Source: Atrina japonica (lineage: Eukaryota > Mollusca > Bivalvia > Pterioida > Pinnidae). From it: DNA of 64,000 nt. The translations under genes were made by a program, and so were the position numbers. Every line of letters starts with the position of its first letter. Within the stretch, counting starts at the first letter, position 1. The DNA lies in contig BROG01000555.1 in NCBI GenBank assembly GCA_030159075.1, positions 319,501 to 383,500 on the forward strand, given 5' to 3'. Positions 11,188 through 22,221 of this stretch are shown here, piece by piece. The notes under the pieces are model-generated. The model saw only the letters and a list, made by a program, of their open reading frames with translations. It ran no database searches and was not told where the DNA came from.

Positions 11188-11250
11188 CCGAGCTCAACTG
11201 ATAAAGTCTTATTGACAGAAACGATCATCTTGAGCATTTGTTTTGACCAT
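11188..11250 (-). repeat. Dispersed repeat R2, short copy
   Basis: The reverse complement contains TGCTCAAGATGATCGTTTCT and GTTGAGCTC. Relatives are at 15868, 32560, 44356, 54003 and 56525. Confidence 0.65.
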
Positions 11251-11500
11251 TTTTCTAAAGCTGTAATTTTGGTAATTAATATTATCTAATGGTAATGAAC
11301 ATATCCTTTCCCCTTGCATTGTTTATTCTAAATGTATAATTTCAAATAAAGCTGGCATTTTACACGTAAAACAGGTGAAAATTCTTCAACTGTGCCCTTT
11401 CACAGAATTCCGTTTTTTTCATTATTGTATGTTTTTGGTAATTACTAGAAAACTGGACCATTCCTACATTAACTTAAAACAACATAAATAAACAAAGCAA

Positions 11501-11851
11501 TAAAGGGGCATCAGCTTTTTTTTCCTTCAGTTTTTTCCTTTTTACTACTTAGAGCGATATACAATAACAAAAAGCTATTAACAGCCATAAACATTTTTAT
11601 ATTCCTACATATTTTGTGAAAATTGTTTGAGAAACCCAGGTTTGGCAAGTTTTCACTTGCAATTGATTGACTCATCCTTACTGTTTATATATGAATACCA
11701 CACTGGACCTTATTTTCACAAAATTTATAGGAATATAAGGTTTTTTATTCCTGTGTGTAGCTCGTACTTGTTATTGTATATCATGTACATGTAGTCAAAG
11801 TGTAAAAAAATCGAAATAATATTTTTGGTAAACATGGCTAATGCCTTTTAA
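11501..11851 (-). mobile_element. TTAA-bounded MITE, copy B
   Basis: The reverse complement begins TTAAAAGGCATTAGCCATGT and carries the family interior (AGGTCCAGTGTGGTATTCAT, GGGTTTCTCAAACAATTTTC). The other end reads TAAAGGGGCATCAGC. It lies in the intron before the exon at 12106. Confidence 0.85.
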
Positions 11852-12105
11852 AAATTTATTATGTTTACATATAGAACTCGAGGCATCATACTAAAATTGT
11901 GCAGTTATGAATCAGTAACAGTATATATGAAAGAATAATCGCAACGATATAATATGCCTTACAAGACATTTTCATGTAAGTTGAACGCAGTAAGCAGTAA
12001 TATATAAAAGTATATTTGGAAATACCAAGCCTGGGGGAAACAGTTTACAAATAAAGATAGATATTGTACTATCCATTTCTAATTATATTGTCTCTTACTA
12101 CATAG

Positions 12106-12246
12106 GTGGATCAACAGATGACAAGACTACAATCGTACCACAGACAACAACTACCCTGCCCAGAACAACATCAAGAACGACAACAACAACGCCCACGACA
12201 ACGGTCACTTTTCCGTCATCTTTCACAACTAATGTCCCTCACCAAG
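12106..12246 (+). CDS. Thr-rich mucin-like linker exon
   Basis: Exon of 141 nt (47 codons), acceptor CTTACTACATAG, donor GTAATC, phase 1 both ends. The start GGSTDDK follows the CKC end of the type B module. Then come about 30 residues rich in Thr with Pro and Arg (IVPQTTTTLPRTTSRTTTTT and onward), ending FTTNVPHQ. This is a likely densely O-glycosylated stalk between the type B pair and the last type A modules. It has the strongest composition signal of the linker exons. Confidence 0.75.
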
Positions 12247-12831
12247 GTAATCTGATGACGACATTCTAACTTTGCTATTAATGATATATTTAAAACACAC
12301 ACTTACAGTTCTCGGTTATAGAAGTTTCTTCAGTTCGGCTTATAGTTCTTTCATTGAAAATATTTCTAGCAACTGAAGAAATCTTATTAAAAGCTTTGTT
12401 TTTAAAATCTCCATCCCTAATTTGGTTCCGGAAAGAACATTAACGTTTCATCGTTGTTAGTTTTTCATATAAACTTAGTATTTGAATTACTCATACGTCA
12501 TGCCTTCACGTTATAAGCATTGCTTAATGTCGAAATATTTTGATCAACAAATTTGGTTATAACCGTAAATATAAGTTTACGCAAAAATTACAGTTTTACT
12601 TTACTTTCTGATTACCGAAAAAAACTTGTGATTGACAATTGAACGGGTGTGATCTGTTTATTTCTGTTTTCCTATCTAAAAACCTCTATCGTTAACTTAT
12701 AAACAATACTACAACAAACTATTGTAAAATCAGTTGATTTACTATAGATAAATTAAGTTACAATAGTTCGCTATAGAAAATATAATAAATAAAATATTTT
12801 ACTTTGCTATAGTAAACTTCTATTACGATTT

Positions 12832-13620
12832 TAATAAGGAGTATTTCCTCTGAGGTACTGGAATTTGACTATGAATATACGACGGGTGTAACCAGCCGAC
12901 ACAGGACGCTCACTCCTCCGTGGTACCTGATTCCATCTCCGAATTTGCCAGAGGCCAGGCCCTGTCGGTCACCATACGTGTTTAATGTCCTTGCTATTCA
13001 TATTTTGGGGTTACACTATGACTATCTTACAAAACACTGACATGTATCGACGATTTGCCATCAGAAAATAAGTTTGGCTGCGAGGCGTTCGCCGATTAAC
13101 CATGTTATAATGTCTGCAGATTTCAAAATTAGCATTTTAATGACAGGAACTACAGGAAAATAATGGCTTATGCTGATATTTACCTTTGACGATGAGCAAA
13201 TTACTGTGTTGATAATATAAATAAGCTTTAAAATCAGTATCTGATATATCATTTGGATTTGATTATTTCAGTACCTGTATAGTGAATTAGTGAATCGATG
13301 TTTTGCACTTTTTGTATTTGGAACAAACAGTAACAGACATTGTGAATTGTTTCGATATATATAAAAAATAGTGAAGTGTAATGAGTACATCGAAGTCGGT
13401 CAATGCAGAATTGTGACGTGATTTAAATCAACGGTGACACATGAATCCCGTGCGACTTTTCTCACCAACTAATGAAATAACACAAAAAGCGTTACACTGT
13501 ATTACTACGTGTTATTCATAATATTAAGAGTACATTATACTTTGGTATGTATGATATGTTCTTCCCATGTGATAATAGTTTATACAGGACAAGTTATTTG
13601 TATGGCATACTAAAATCACA
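12832..13620. repeat. Direct duplication, copy 1 (about 790 bp)
   Basis: Matches 14092-14880 at a constant offset of 1260 bp with only scattered substitutions and no indels noticed. The first 180 bp is the 3' tail type of the Penelope-like family (GACGGGTGTAACCAGCCGAC, CTCACTCCTCCGTGGTACCT). Confidence 0.9.
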
Positions 13621-13650
13621 TTGATGAATGAAACCTAGTTTTTCTGAGTA

Positions 13651-13876
13651 ACTCACATTAACTGAAAAAACTAGGTTTAAATGAGAAAAACTAGGTTCAA
13701 CTTCGCCAAAATCACAAAAATAAGTTAAACCTACTTTTTTCTGGAGAAAAAGCCAAGAGATGAAAAAGTTAGGTTTAACTGCACCACAATCACATTAATG
13801 AGTATTTATATGATTTTGGCGCGGTTAATCCTAGTTTTTCTCACTTCAACCTAGTTTTTCTCAAGTAAATGTGGGT
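13651..13876. repeat. Palindromic element with AAAAACTAGG arms
   Basis: Inverted arms of about 64 bp at 13651-13714 and 13813-13876. The left arm reads CTCACATTAACTGAAAAAAC, TAGGTTTAAATGAGAAAAAC, TAGGTTCAAC, GCCAAAATCAC. The reverse complement of the right arm gives the same order. Further copies and half copies follow at 14886-15660, 16070-16300, 17918-18030 and 63100-63205. Confidence 0.8.
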
Positions 13877-14091
13877 AAATCCGTTTACTATCTGCACATG
13901 GTGTTGATATATCTCAAAAGAGATGTCTGACACAAAATCGTGTCGTACATATATGTATACTATTTGGTGAAAAGTTGACGTTTCAGTCAACACTTCACAT
14001 ATTTTATGGTCGGTTTTAGGACCTTGTTTGAAGTGCTATTTTCCCAAATGAATTATTGCGTTGGTACTTGTTGTAATTTCTGTTACGAATT

Positions 14092-14880
14092 TAAAAAGGA
14101 GTATTTCCTCTGAGGTACTGGAATTTGACTATGAATATACGACGGGTGTAACCAGCCGACACAGGATGCTCACTCCTCCGTGGTACCTGATTCCATCTCC
14201 GAATTTGCCAGAGGCCAGGCCCTGTCGGTCACCATACGTGTTTAATGTCCTTGCTATTCATATTTTGGGGTTACATTATGACTATCTTACAAAACACTGA
14301 CATGTATCGACGATTTGCCGTCAGAAAATAAGTTTGGCTGCGAGGCGTTCGCCGATTAACCATGTTATAATGTCTGCAGATTTCAAAATTAGCATTTTAA
14401 TGACAGGAACTACAGGAGAATAATGGCTTATGCTGATATTTACCTTTGACGATGAGCAAATTACCGTGTTGATAATATAAATAAGCTTAAAAATCAGTAT
14501 CTGATCTATCATTTGGATTTGATTTTTTCAATACCTGTATAGTAAATTAGTGAATCGATGTTTTGCACGTTTTGTATTTGGAACAAGCAACAACAGACAT
14601 TGTGAATTGTTTCGATATATATAAAAAATAGTGAAGTGTAATGAGTACATCGAAGTCGGTCAATGCAGCATTGTAACGTCATTTAAATCAACGGTGACAC
14701 ATGCATCTCGTGCGACTTTTCTCACCAACTAATGAAATAACACAAAAAGCGTTACATTGTATTACTACGTGTTATTCATAATATTAAGAGTACATTATAC
14801 TTTGGTATGTATGATATGTTCTTCCCATGTGATAATAGTTTATACAGGACAAGTTATTTGTATGGCATGCCAAAATCACA
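14092..14880. repeat. Direct duplication, copy 2 (about 790 bp)
   Basis: See copy 1 at 12832. Sequence upstream (13990-14091) continues the retroelement tail context that copy 1 lacks, so this may be the source copy. Confidence 0.9.
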
Positions 14881-14885
14881 TTGAC

Positions 14886-15660
14886 TCACATTAACTGAAA
14901 AAACTAGGTTTAACTGAGAAAAACTAGGTTCAACTACGCCAAAATCACGAAAATGAGTTAAAAACCTAGGTTTAACTCCCACCACAGTCACATTAATGAG
15001 TATTTTTTTTTCTGGCGAGAAAAATCTAGTTTTTTAATGAAAAAGTTGGCCAGAAAAACTGGGATTTTAACTAACCCACACATTCACCACAGTCACATTA
15101 ATGAGATATATTATACCTAGATTTTGGCGCGAGCTTTTAATCACTTTGAGTTTTTCTCACCTCAACTCACTTTTTTTCTCCTCTCAAGTAAATGTGGGTG
15201 GTCACTAGGGTATTTAGAAAAACTGGGATTAACTAGTAGAAAAGCTAGTTTTTAATAACTCGTAACCCACATTACAGATATAAAAACTGACAGGAGAAAA
15301 ACTATATTTAGTTTTGGAAAATCGAAAATTCATTGATGAAGCCCTAGTTTTTCTCAGTTAAACCAACTTTTGGCATTTTTAATGTGGGTTACTGAGATAA
15401 AAACTTGTTTTGCAAAAATGTTCAGCAACTCAAGATCTAGAAAAAAGTGTGTAGGAGTTATTGCCCTTTTTTCACAGAATATCTCGAGTCTTCTAAAAAC
15501 TAGGAAAGATTATCTCGAATGTAAAAAACTAGGTTTATCTGGAGCAAAAATAGGATTTACTCATTATGATTTTGGCGTGATATTATGTTGCGTTAAACCG
15601 TTGCTGAAATTTTTCTCAATTTAGCTCACCTGGCTTTTTTCTCCAGTTTTAACCTAGCTT
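14886..15660. repeat. Cluster of AAAAACTAGG palindromic element copies, degenerate
   Basis: Alternating forward (GAGAAAAACTAGGTTCAACT) and reverse (CTAGTTTTTCTCAGTTAAAC) half units, with GCCAAAATCAC and TGATTTTGGCG blocks and AATGTGGGT ends. Units are nested or deleted. Frames that stay open here are chance readings of the repeat. Confidence 0.7.
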
Positions 15661-15867
15661 AGTTTAACATTGGATCCTATAGGAAAATTTTTTCTTAGAA
15701 AACTGACACACATTAACCAAACTGGAGAAGTATGCAACTTGGTTTACAACTGACTGCTCAAACTGAGTCAAAAATCATGGCCAAGAATCGGGGCTTAGTA
15801 ACAATATAGCCAAAAGAAGACTGCTGTGTCACTCCAAAATCGAAATAAATTCATAACTTGGAAGAAA

Positions 15868-16035
15868 ACATAATACCAAAGTTATTTTATGCTCTCTGAC
15901 GATCGTTTCTGTCAAACTTTAGAGAATCATCAGTTGAGCTCCATTTTAAACAGATTTTCTAATGGGTAAGTGGTACAATACACGGCCAAATAATAAATCT
16001 AAATGCATAAACCACTGTTAAAAGATCAACAATCT
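15868..16035 (+). repeat. Dispersed repeat R2, copy
   Basis: Blocks ATAATACCAAAGTTAT, GACGATCGTTTCTGTC, CATCAGTTGAGCTCC, CGGCCAAATAATAAATCTAA and AACCACTGTTAAAAGAT occur in the same order as at 44356 and 54003. Confidence 0.8.
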
Positions 16036-16744
16036 TTAGGATTTTTTGAAGGTCCTTTACAAAAATCATAGTTTTTTTCTCGAGAAATAAACAAGGGATA
16101 CTAACCTCGAGATGAAAACTAAGTTTAACAGCTCCTAAATCTCAAAAACGGGTGAAACTAGTTTTTCTCGAGAAAAACTAGGTTTAACTGCGCCACACTC
16201 ACATGAGTATAACAAAACATTTACCAAAGTTATGATTTTGGCGCTGTCAATTAACTTCATCAGTTAGCTCCATTTTTCTCAGATTTTTTAAGTTAATGTG
16301 GGGTTACGAATAAAAAACTAGGCATAAAACTGTGACAAAGCTTTAGGATTTTAGTTTTTCTCCGATAAAACCCACCTCGAGATGAAAGGTCGTTTGGGTC
16401 ACAAACGGCATGAACTTACGCGATGGCCACTTTCACGTTAAAGTTCACTTTTAACGCGATAAAACATACTTTATACTGCATGCAAGTAGTGATTTTAACG
16501 TGAAAGAGGATATTTCAACGCGTTGGTGTTGATTTTAAAGTTTTTGCATGCAAAACATGTTTATAACGCGTTAGAAATAGAAAATTACGATAAGAACTTA
16601 CGTGATGAAATTAACGTGATGAAATTAACCAATCAAAAGGCCTCGTTTCGTTTAATTAGTAATGAAATAGCGCCAGATATCGAGACGCATTTTCATTACA
16701 ACAAGTTTGTGCAGAAAATACCGACATAGTCTATTTGATTTGAT

Positions 16745-16870
16745 TTGATTTTTTTTGTTTTACGCCATACTCAACAATCTTTCAGTCATATGATGGCGTC
16801 CAGTTTTTATTGGTGGAGGAGAAACCACGGTTACCCGGGTAAAGACCACCGACCTTCCACAAGAAGACAT
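16745..16870 (+). mobile_element. SINE-like repeat (TTTACGCCA...CAGTCATATG family)
   Basis: Shares GTTTTACGCCATACTCAACA, TTTCAGTCATATGATGGCG, TGGTGGAGGAGAAACC and GACCACCGACCTTCC with the stretches at 58972 and 62895. It resembles a widespread mollusc SINE body, from memory. Confidence 0.6.
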
Positions 16871-16947
16871 AGTCTATTAATTTCTATATTATTTGAAAAT
16901 CGAAATATGTATCATTACTCCCATAGTAGTTCAATTAAAAATACTGG

Positions 16948-17120
16948 TTCGTTTAGCTAAACGACTAGCCAATAAACTACTTACACAAGGTTACGTTGTT
17001 GAACGTTTGGAGTCGTCGTTTAAGAAGTTTTATGGTCGATATGGGGATCTTGTTAGACATTATGAAGTCCCCCTCTCAGAGATATTAGATAGTATTCTGG
17101 ATCACGGCCACAGACAGTGA
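16948..17120 (+). pseudogene. Reverse transcriptase C-terminal fragment of Penelope-like family
   Basis: The + strand reading contains LAKRLANKLLTQGY, then ESSFKKFYGRYGDLVRHYEV and PLSEILDS, ending in a stop at 17118. The equivalent block in the copy at 34300 reads GKLLTQGYRKPRLMATFRKF. So this is the end of the same or a sister RT family, with RT upstream parts missing. The following 17200-17300 carries a related 3' tail (CACCTGGTCTTATCCCG). It lies inside the inverted-repeat element at 16382-17915. Confidence 0.65.
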
Positions 17121-18065
17121 CTCCGTTTCACCAATCATGCTTTTCATCGAACTTGACCTCATCACCAAACTTGACCTTTTTACCGAATTTGACCCGTTCA
17201 TCGAACTAGAAAGGTTGCCATGGAACATATGCGACGGGTATGGCATACCAGTAGAAGACGCTGTCTCCTCCCGGACACCTGGTCTTATCCCGTTTGGGAT
17301 TCGTAGTTGTTCTTCATGTTGAGACCATTTACACATCTAATTCGTCGTGTTATAATGGACTTGCGTTTTGATTATTGATTGGTACTTCTTCAAATTTACT
17401 ACTTAGTAAATATCGGTGACTAAATCGAACATAACGGTTTTTTTCTGTCCGGGAAATGGCATCTCCGTGATCGACACACACTATCATTTGGTCACGTTTT
17501 TAGGTACTAAACATCGTTGGCATTTTACATCTTACATGTGCAGATACTCCCAGCATATGCATCTAGATTATCAGATAAAATCTAAAGATTTTTTTATTTC
17601 GTTTAGTAAATATTGTTAATAGAAATTTAACTTATTATCCTATTAAGTACATTTCGATTGTTCTTTTTATAATGTAAGAAGCGTTCTGATTGGCTGTTTC
17701 TCGGTTACAATACAATCATGCATGCAAGTGTTTGATAATGACTAACGTGTAGGCAAAACTTACGAGATGAAATGCATTTTGCATGCAAAAACGTGTTTCG
17801 CGTTAAAAGTCAATACTTGCACAAAATGTGTGTTTTATCGCGTTAAAAGTGATTTTTTTCGTGAAAGTTGTCATCGCGTAAGTTCATCCCGTTTGTGACC
17901 CAAACGGCCTTTCATACCCACATTAAGTAGAGAAAAACTAGATTTAACTGAGAAAAACTAGGTCTAACTGGAGAAAAACTAGGTTTACATGAAAAAAAAC
18001 TAGGCTTAACTCATTAAAGTGACTTTGGCGTGCCATATATTTGTGTATAAATTTACATACTATTT

Positions 18066-18753
18066 TTAAAGGGTCATTGGCTTTGTTTCGATATTTGGAT
18101 TTTTTCTACTTTTACTACTTGTACTTGATTAACAATAACAAATAAGAACTTTACACAGGCATAAAATACATTGTATTCCTATGTGTTTTGTGATAATATG
18201 GCCAGGTCCAGTTTGGTATTAGTATGGTTGAGTTAATCAATTGAAAGTGAAAAGTTCTCAACTTGGGTTTTTCAAGCAATTTTCACAAAATATATAGGGA
18301 TTTAAGAATATTTATACCTATGTTTATCACTTTTTGCTATTTTATGTCAGTCTAAGTAGTAAGAATAGTTGGTCGTGAAGGCAGACCATATAGCTCGACT
18401 GTTTTATGCCTGTTATAAAACATTTATTTGCCCACAGTGGACTTAAACAGAAAGCCTAACACAGTACTATCCATATAGTAAATGACCAAGTCAAGGAAAC
18501 TGGAAATATTGGGTCAAAATTAGAGCACAGTAAACAGCATCCCCCTGCATTGTTCAGTTATGACTCTGGACAATGTGCATCTGAATTTTCATGGCTGTAG
18601 CGGCAGTATTTTGCCTACCATGGAGAAACAAAAAGCTTAACACGGGAAAAGGACTGCGCAGACGCCTAAGCAGTAACAACAATAGCTCTATAAACAGGAG
18701 AGCTTAAAAGGACAAACATTATTTGAAAAAAAACACAGCTAATGTTCCTTTAA
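18066..18753 (+). mobile_element. TTAA-bounded MITE, copy C, with internal extra sequence
   Basis: Starts TTAAAGGGTCATTGGCTTTG and ends CACAGCTAATGTTCCTTTAA. The family interior is present to about 18360. About 340 bp not seen in other copies lies between about 18370 and 18710, which suggests a later insertion in the element. It ends 73 bp before the exon at 18827. Confidence 0.8.
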
Positions 18754-18826
18754 TTATTTCATTGTTATCATTTTTCTTTTTATCATTTTTGAGGTTTAAT
18801 TGAATTGTTGCTTTTTTACTTTTTAG

Positions 18827-18937
18827 GTGTTGATACATATTCTCTGAATTCTATGAATGGCATCATGTGTGGTATTTGTAAAAGCAATCCACTGTTGTAT
18901 CAAGGCTGCTCGACAAAATTTTGTAACCTCTACAACA
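18827..18937 (+). CDS. Type A cysteine module exon 3
   Basis: Exon of 111 nt (37 codons) after a very strong TTTTTTACTTTTTAG acceptor, with consensus donor GTAAGT, phase 1 both ends. The product has lead VDTYSLNSMNGIM, then CGIC, KSNPLLYQG, Cys, STKF, Cys, NLYN: spacing Cx2Cx9Cx4C. It joins in frame to the Thr-rich exon at 12106 (split Gly) and to the small exon at 19134 (split Ser). The preceding intron is about 6.6 kb and full of repeats, so an unseen exon there is possible. Confidence 0.68.
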
Positions 18938-19133
18938 GTAAGTATAGCTTTAATTGTCTGTCTTCATATCTCTCCACCCCCACTTTCTTTGTCCGTTCTC
19001 TCACACTCCCTTCATGTATTTTTGTCTTAGGAATCTGACAAGTTATATATTGGTAAATATAAACTTTGAATTATAGGTTATATTCTTATTGTTGAAAATA
19101 TTATATTTTGAGTTTTACACGTCAATATTACAG

Positions 19134-19160
19134 GCACGGCGGAACCTCCAGACACAATTG
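19134..19160 (+). CDS. Nine-codon linker micro-exon
   Basis: 27 nt between AATATTACAG and GTAAGA, phase 1 on both sides, encoding TAEPPDTI with split Ser and Gly codons at the ends. Only 196 nt separates it from the exon at 18827. Acidic/Pro/Thr composition matches the other linkers. The call rests on splice sites and phase alone. Confidence 0.45.
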
Positions 19161-20325
19161 GTAAGAACATATTTAACTATTCACATATATAGAAAATTAG
19201 ACAATTTTAATGATTCAGATATGATGCAACTTTCTTTAACTGTTTGAATTTTAATATTTATTTTCATTACAATAGTTATAACAGAATGTTTATTTTTAAA
19301 AAGTCAAATGTTTTGCATCATAAAAATCTGTACATTTTGAGGCATTGTAGATTTTTTTCAAATATAAACAAACTATAAGGCTTGTTTGTACCTTTCATAA
19401 CCTGATCAGAATCAAGCGTGTATCATGTTAACAGTTTCGTGTCGCATAATGACAGATTATATTTGCTCAATGTATCAACATTTTTGTTTGGTTTTAAATG
19501 CTGTAAAATCGGAAATTTATAAAAATAATCAAATATTTTGTCATAAGTGTAAATATTTCTTAAATTCTTGAGTAGGCTGACAACAATTGGATTTGAATCT
19601 AGGTCAACTCGTGTGACCTCCAGTTTGGACTCAATCGGAAAGTTGTCCCTGCATGCTCAGCCCTGTAAACAAAAAAAAAACAAATAGTGAAAGAAAGCGA
19701 TCGTTACAAGAAAAAGGGAATAGATCCGGTGTAATATCTAACTGGGACAAAATTACGATATATATGAGTGATTAGTTTGCACGTTGAGATGATTTTTTAC
19801 AATTGTATCATTACAGTACCCCGTATCTCAGCAATTATGAAAAGGGTCAAGGTCGTTGTATAAAATTACTTTCGGTCGTTAGCCTATAATATGCGTCTTA
19901 GGAATTTCGGTCATTGCATAATAAATTAGAATAATCACATATTTAACGGCAATACGCGTTATCATTATTTTTTGACACGGAAACATTATTTTATTCTTTT
20001 TTACATCAATGTCAATCAGGTTTTCAATGGTGAAAAAATTACGTCACCAATACTTAAAATCTAAATCACTGCATTACGAATTCTATTTTAATTACAGAAC
20101 GAGTATTGAACTTTTCCCCTGCACTTTTCTGTGGTTTACCGGGAAAAGAGGCACTTTTCTGTAAGTAATAATGACAAATTACTAGAAATATCGATAGAAT
20201 ATTGAATATCTTCTGAATGGCTCCAATTACTTTCATTATTGTCACCTTCATTGATATCATATTATATTTGACAGTGGTTTGTTCAATCAGTGTTTGCTTA
20301 GGTAGATAACGCTCTGCGTTTATAT

Positions 20326-20395
<70 letters not shown>

Positions 20396-21035
20396 GTGTG
20401 TGGGTGGGTTGGTGATTGATTGTTTTTAGTGTATGTGGTTTGATTTTATAAACACCTAAACCAGTATTCACTAATAAAAAGAAAACATTATACAAAACAT
20501 CAATTTTTAGATAAACTTAAAGGCATACAGTATGTTATGATGATAGAAAATTGTATCCCGCGACTAGACCACAACTTTAATTAAAAATATAATACTTGTA
20601 AAGATATATTGCAGTAGAAAATTTAAACATATCATGCATCTATTGCGCTTGGAATGAATGAAACACGACGACGATTATCATCCACGTAAAATACAAATGT
20701 TATTATTCAAATTCAATTTCTTTTCACAAATATGATATTATAGCAAATATTTTTCAACCCGTGAGTTTTTAAAAGCATTTTATATTAATAAAACGTCGAA
20801 TATTTGAAACTTATCATACAAAAAAAAAATATTTTTGACACATTGCATGACTTTAATTTATATCCATTTACCTTCGTATTAACAAATTCTGACATAATTT
20901 GAAATGTCAAAGTTTAACTTTCGGTCATTCTTATTTAACACGTTATCATAATCGGAATTCTGTTTCCATCTATGTATAATGTTATTTACTTGATATTGGT
21001 GTTTGAATCTGTCAATCATTTTGAATATTTCACAG
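19161..21035. other. Intron with a pol III-like fragment and a (GT)n tract
   Basis: (GT)n occupies 20328-20390. On the minus strand 19668-19580 a stretch with AGATTCAAATCC resembles a tRNA B box, possibly a SINE or tRNA remnant. The rest is AT-rich and unremarkable. Confidence 0.5.
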
Positions 21036-21139
21036 GTAAACCTAAAGTATTAGTGACCCCGTTTGTGCAGAGTACAATATGTGCTGCTTGTGTTCAGCTC
21101 AGTCCTACTCAAAGCTGTGACAGATATTGTCAAAGGTAA
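21036..21139 (+). CDS. Type A cysteine module exon 4, probable terminal exon
   Basis: Acceptor ATATTTCACAG. The reading KPKVLVTPFVQSTI, then CAAC, VQLSPTQS, Cys, DRY, Cys, Gln-Arg and a TAA stop at 21137-21139 gives spacing Cx2Cx8Cx3C, the fourth type A module. An AATAAA overlaps the stop. Alternatively GTAAAT at 21137 is a phase-2 donor joining an exon at 22274, where the split codon becomes Ser followed at once by TGA. Either way the protein ends within two residues of the last Cys, so this is the C-terminus of the gene. Confidence 0.65.
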
Positions 21140-21144
21140 ATAAA
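21139..21144 (+). promoter_or_regulatory. Possible polyadenylation signal AATAAA
   Basis: Overlaps the TAA stop of the last cysteine-module exon. The hexamer is frequent by chance in AT-rich DNA, so support is weak. If the alternative splice to 22274 is used, the true signal lies further downstream. Confidence 0.3.
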
Positions 21145-21342
21145 GTTTAGAATTACAATATTTATTATTTTATATTTAACAATCATTTTAAATCAATGCA
21201 GACGTGTTTTGTGTAAACGTTATTTTACACGAATAAACACTTCAAGTTGTAAAACATCATTTGCATTTTTACAGAAGTAAGAGAAAGCTCCATCAGAATG
21301 AAGTAGAAGTCAATCAAAATTTTTAATTAAGATATAAAATCA

Positions 21343-21748
21343 TCAAAGGGGTATTAGCTGTGTTTAATGAACTATATTATTTCATTTTCTTCTACTTTTG
21401 CTTCTTGTATGTGTTGTACAATAACAAATGAAAGCTATAAGCTATACACGGCATGAAAAATCTTATGTTCCTATATATTTTGTGAAAATAAGTTCAGGTC
21501 CAGTGTGGTCAGGTCCAGTGTGGTCAGGTCCAGTGTGGTATTCATATACAAATAGTAAGACTGAGTTAATCAATTATAATTGAAAAAGTTCTAAACCTGG
21601 TATTCTCAAGCAATTTTCACAAAACATATATAAGAAAATTAAGAATTTGCATGCCTATGTATATCTCTTTTTTGTTATTGTATGTCAACCAAGGTAGTAA
21701 AAACGGGAAAACATTTTTGAAAAAAAAACACAGTCAATGCCCCCTTAA
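21343..21748 (+). mobile_element. TTAA-bounded MITE, copy D
   Basis: Starts near AAAGGGGTATTAGCTGTG (the left TTAA is mutated to TCAA) and ends CAATGCCCCCTTAA. It contains three tandem copies of the 15-mer CAGGTCCAGTGTGGT at about 21490-21540, which occurs once or not at all in the other copies. Confidence 0.8.
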
Positions 21749-22130
21749 AGATTATCATTCACAATTGTTCGATAATGAGGTCACATTCTAATTTTCGATT
21801 AAACGTATGTTTGTGGTAGTTTACTTGATGAGTTAAAAATAAGTACATCGACTTGACCTTTTTACCCCTACAAACCATAATGGAATGGTAGGAACAATAG
21901 AAAAGAGCATACCAATCAGATAATAAGGGGTGAAAGTGCTAAATAATATTGTATAAATATAACGTTTCTGAGAATGTGGTATTGTAAAAATATAACATAC
22001 CTGAGAAGGTGGTACAGGAAATTCAAACCGCGAGAAAACACATTGTCGGCAAGGTTGTCAATGATTCTCGAGGGTGACAAAAACTCCACTTATCCCCTTT
22101 CAAGAATGTTATATGAAATAAGATGTAAAG

Positions 22131-22132
<2 letters not shown>

Positions 22133-22217
<85 letters not shown>
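22133..22217. repeat. (AT)n microsatellite
   Basis: About 42 AT units. It gives spurious Tyr-Ile reading frames on both strands. Confidence 0.98.

Positions 22218-22221
<4 letters not shown>

Larger units (their letters stand above)
16382..17915. mobile_element. 1.5 kb element with long terminal inverted repeats
   Basis: The left end ATGAAAGGTCGTTTGGGTCA and the reverse complement of the right end (ATGAAAGGCCGTTTGGGTCA) agree closely for the first 85 bp. Both contain ACAAACGG, GATGAACTTACGCGATG, ACTTTCACG and CACTTTTAACGCGATAAAAC. Similarity continues patchily to about 190 bp, including TTTTTGCATGCAAAA and CCAATCA. ACCCAC occurs next to both ends but may belong to the host repeat. No transposase is seen inside. 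The interior holds a SINE-like stretch and a retroelement C-terminus, so it is a non-autonomous or chimeric DNA element in the intron before 18827. Confidence 0.75.

Noticed and set aside
14061..14300. Possible short gene in the duplicated 790 bp block
   Set aside because: The same frame is the non-coding tail of the Penelope-like family seen at other loci, with no coding part of the element preserved.
15370..15624. Plus-strand open frame of 84 codons
   Set aside because: It reads through the AAAAACTAGG palindromic repeat cluster; repeated motifs on both strands explain the openness.
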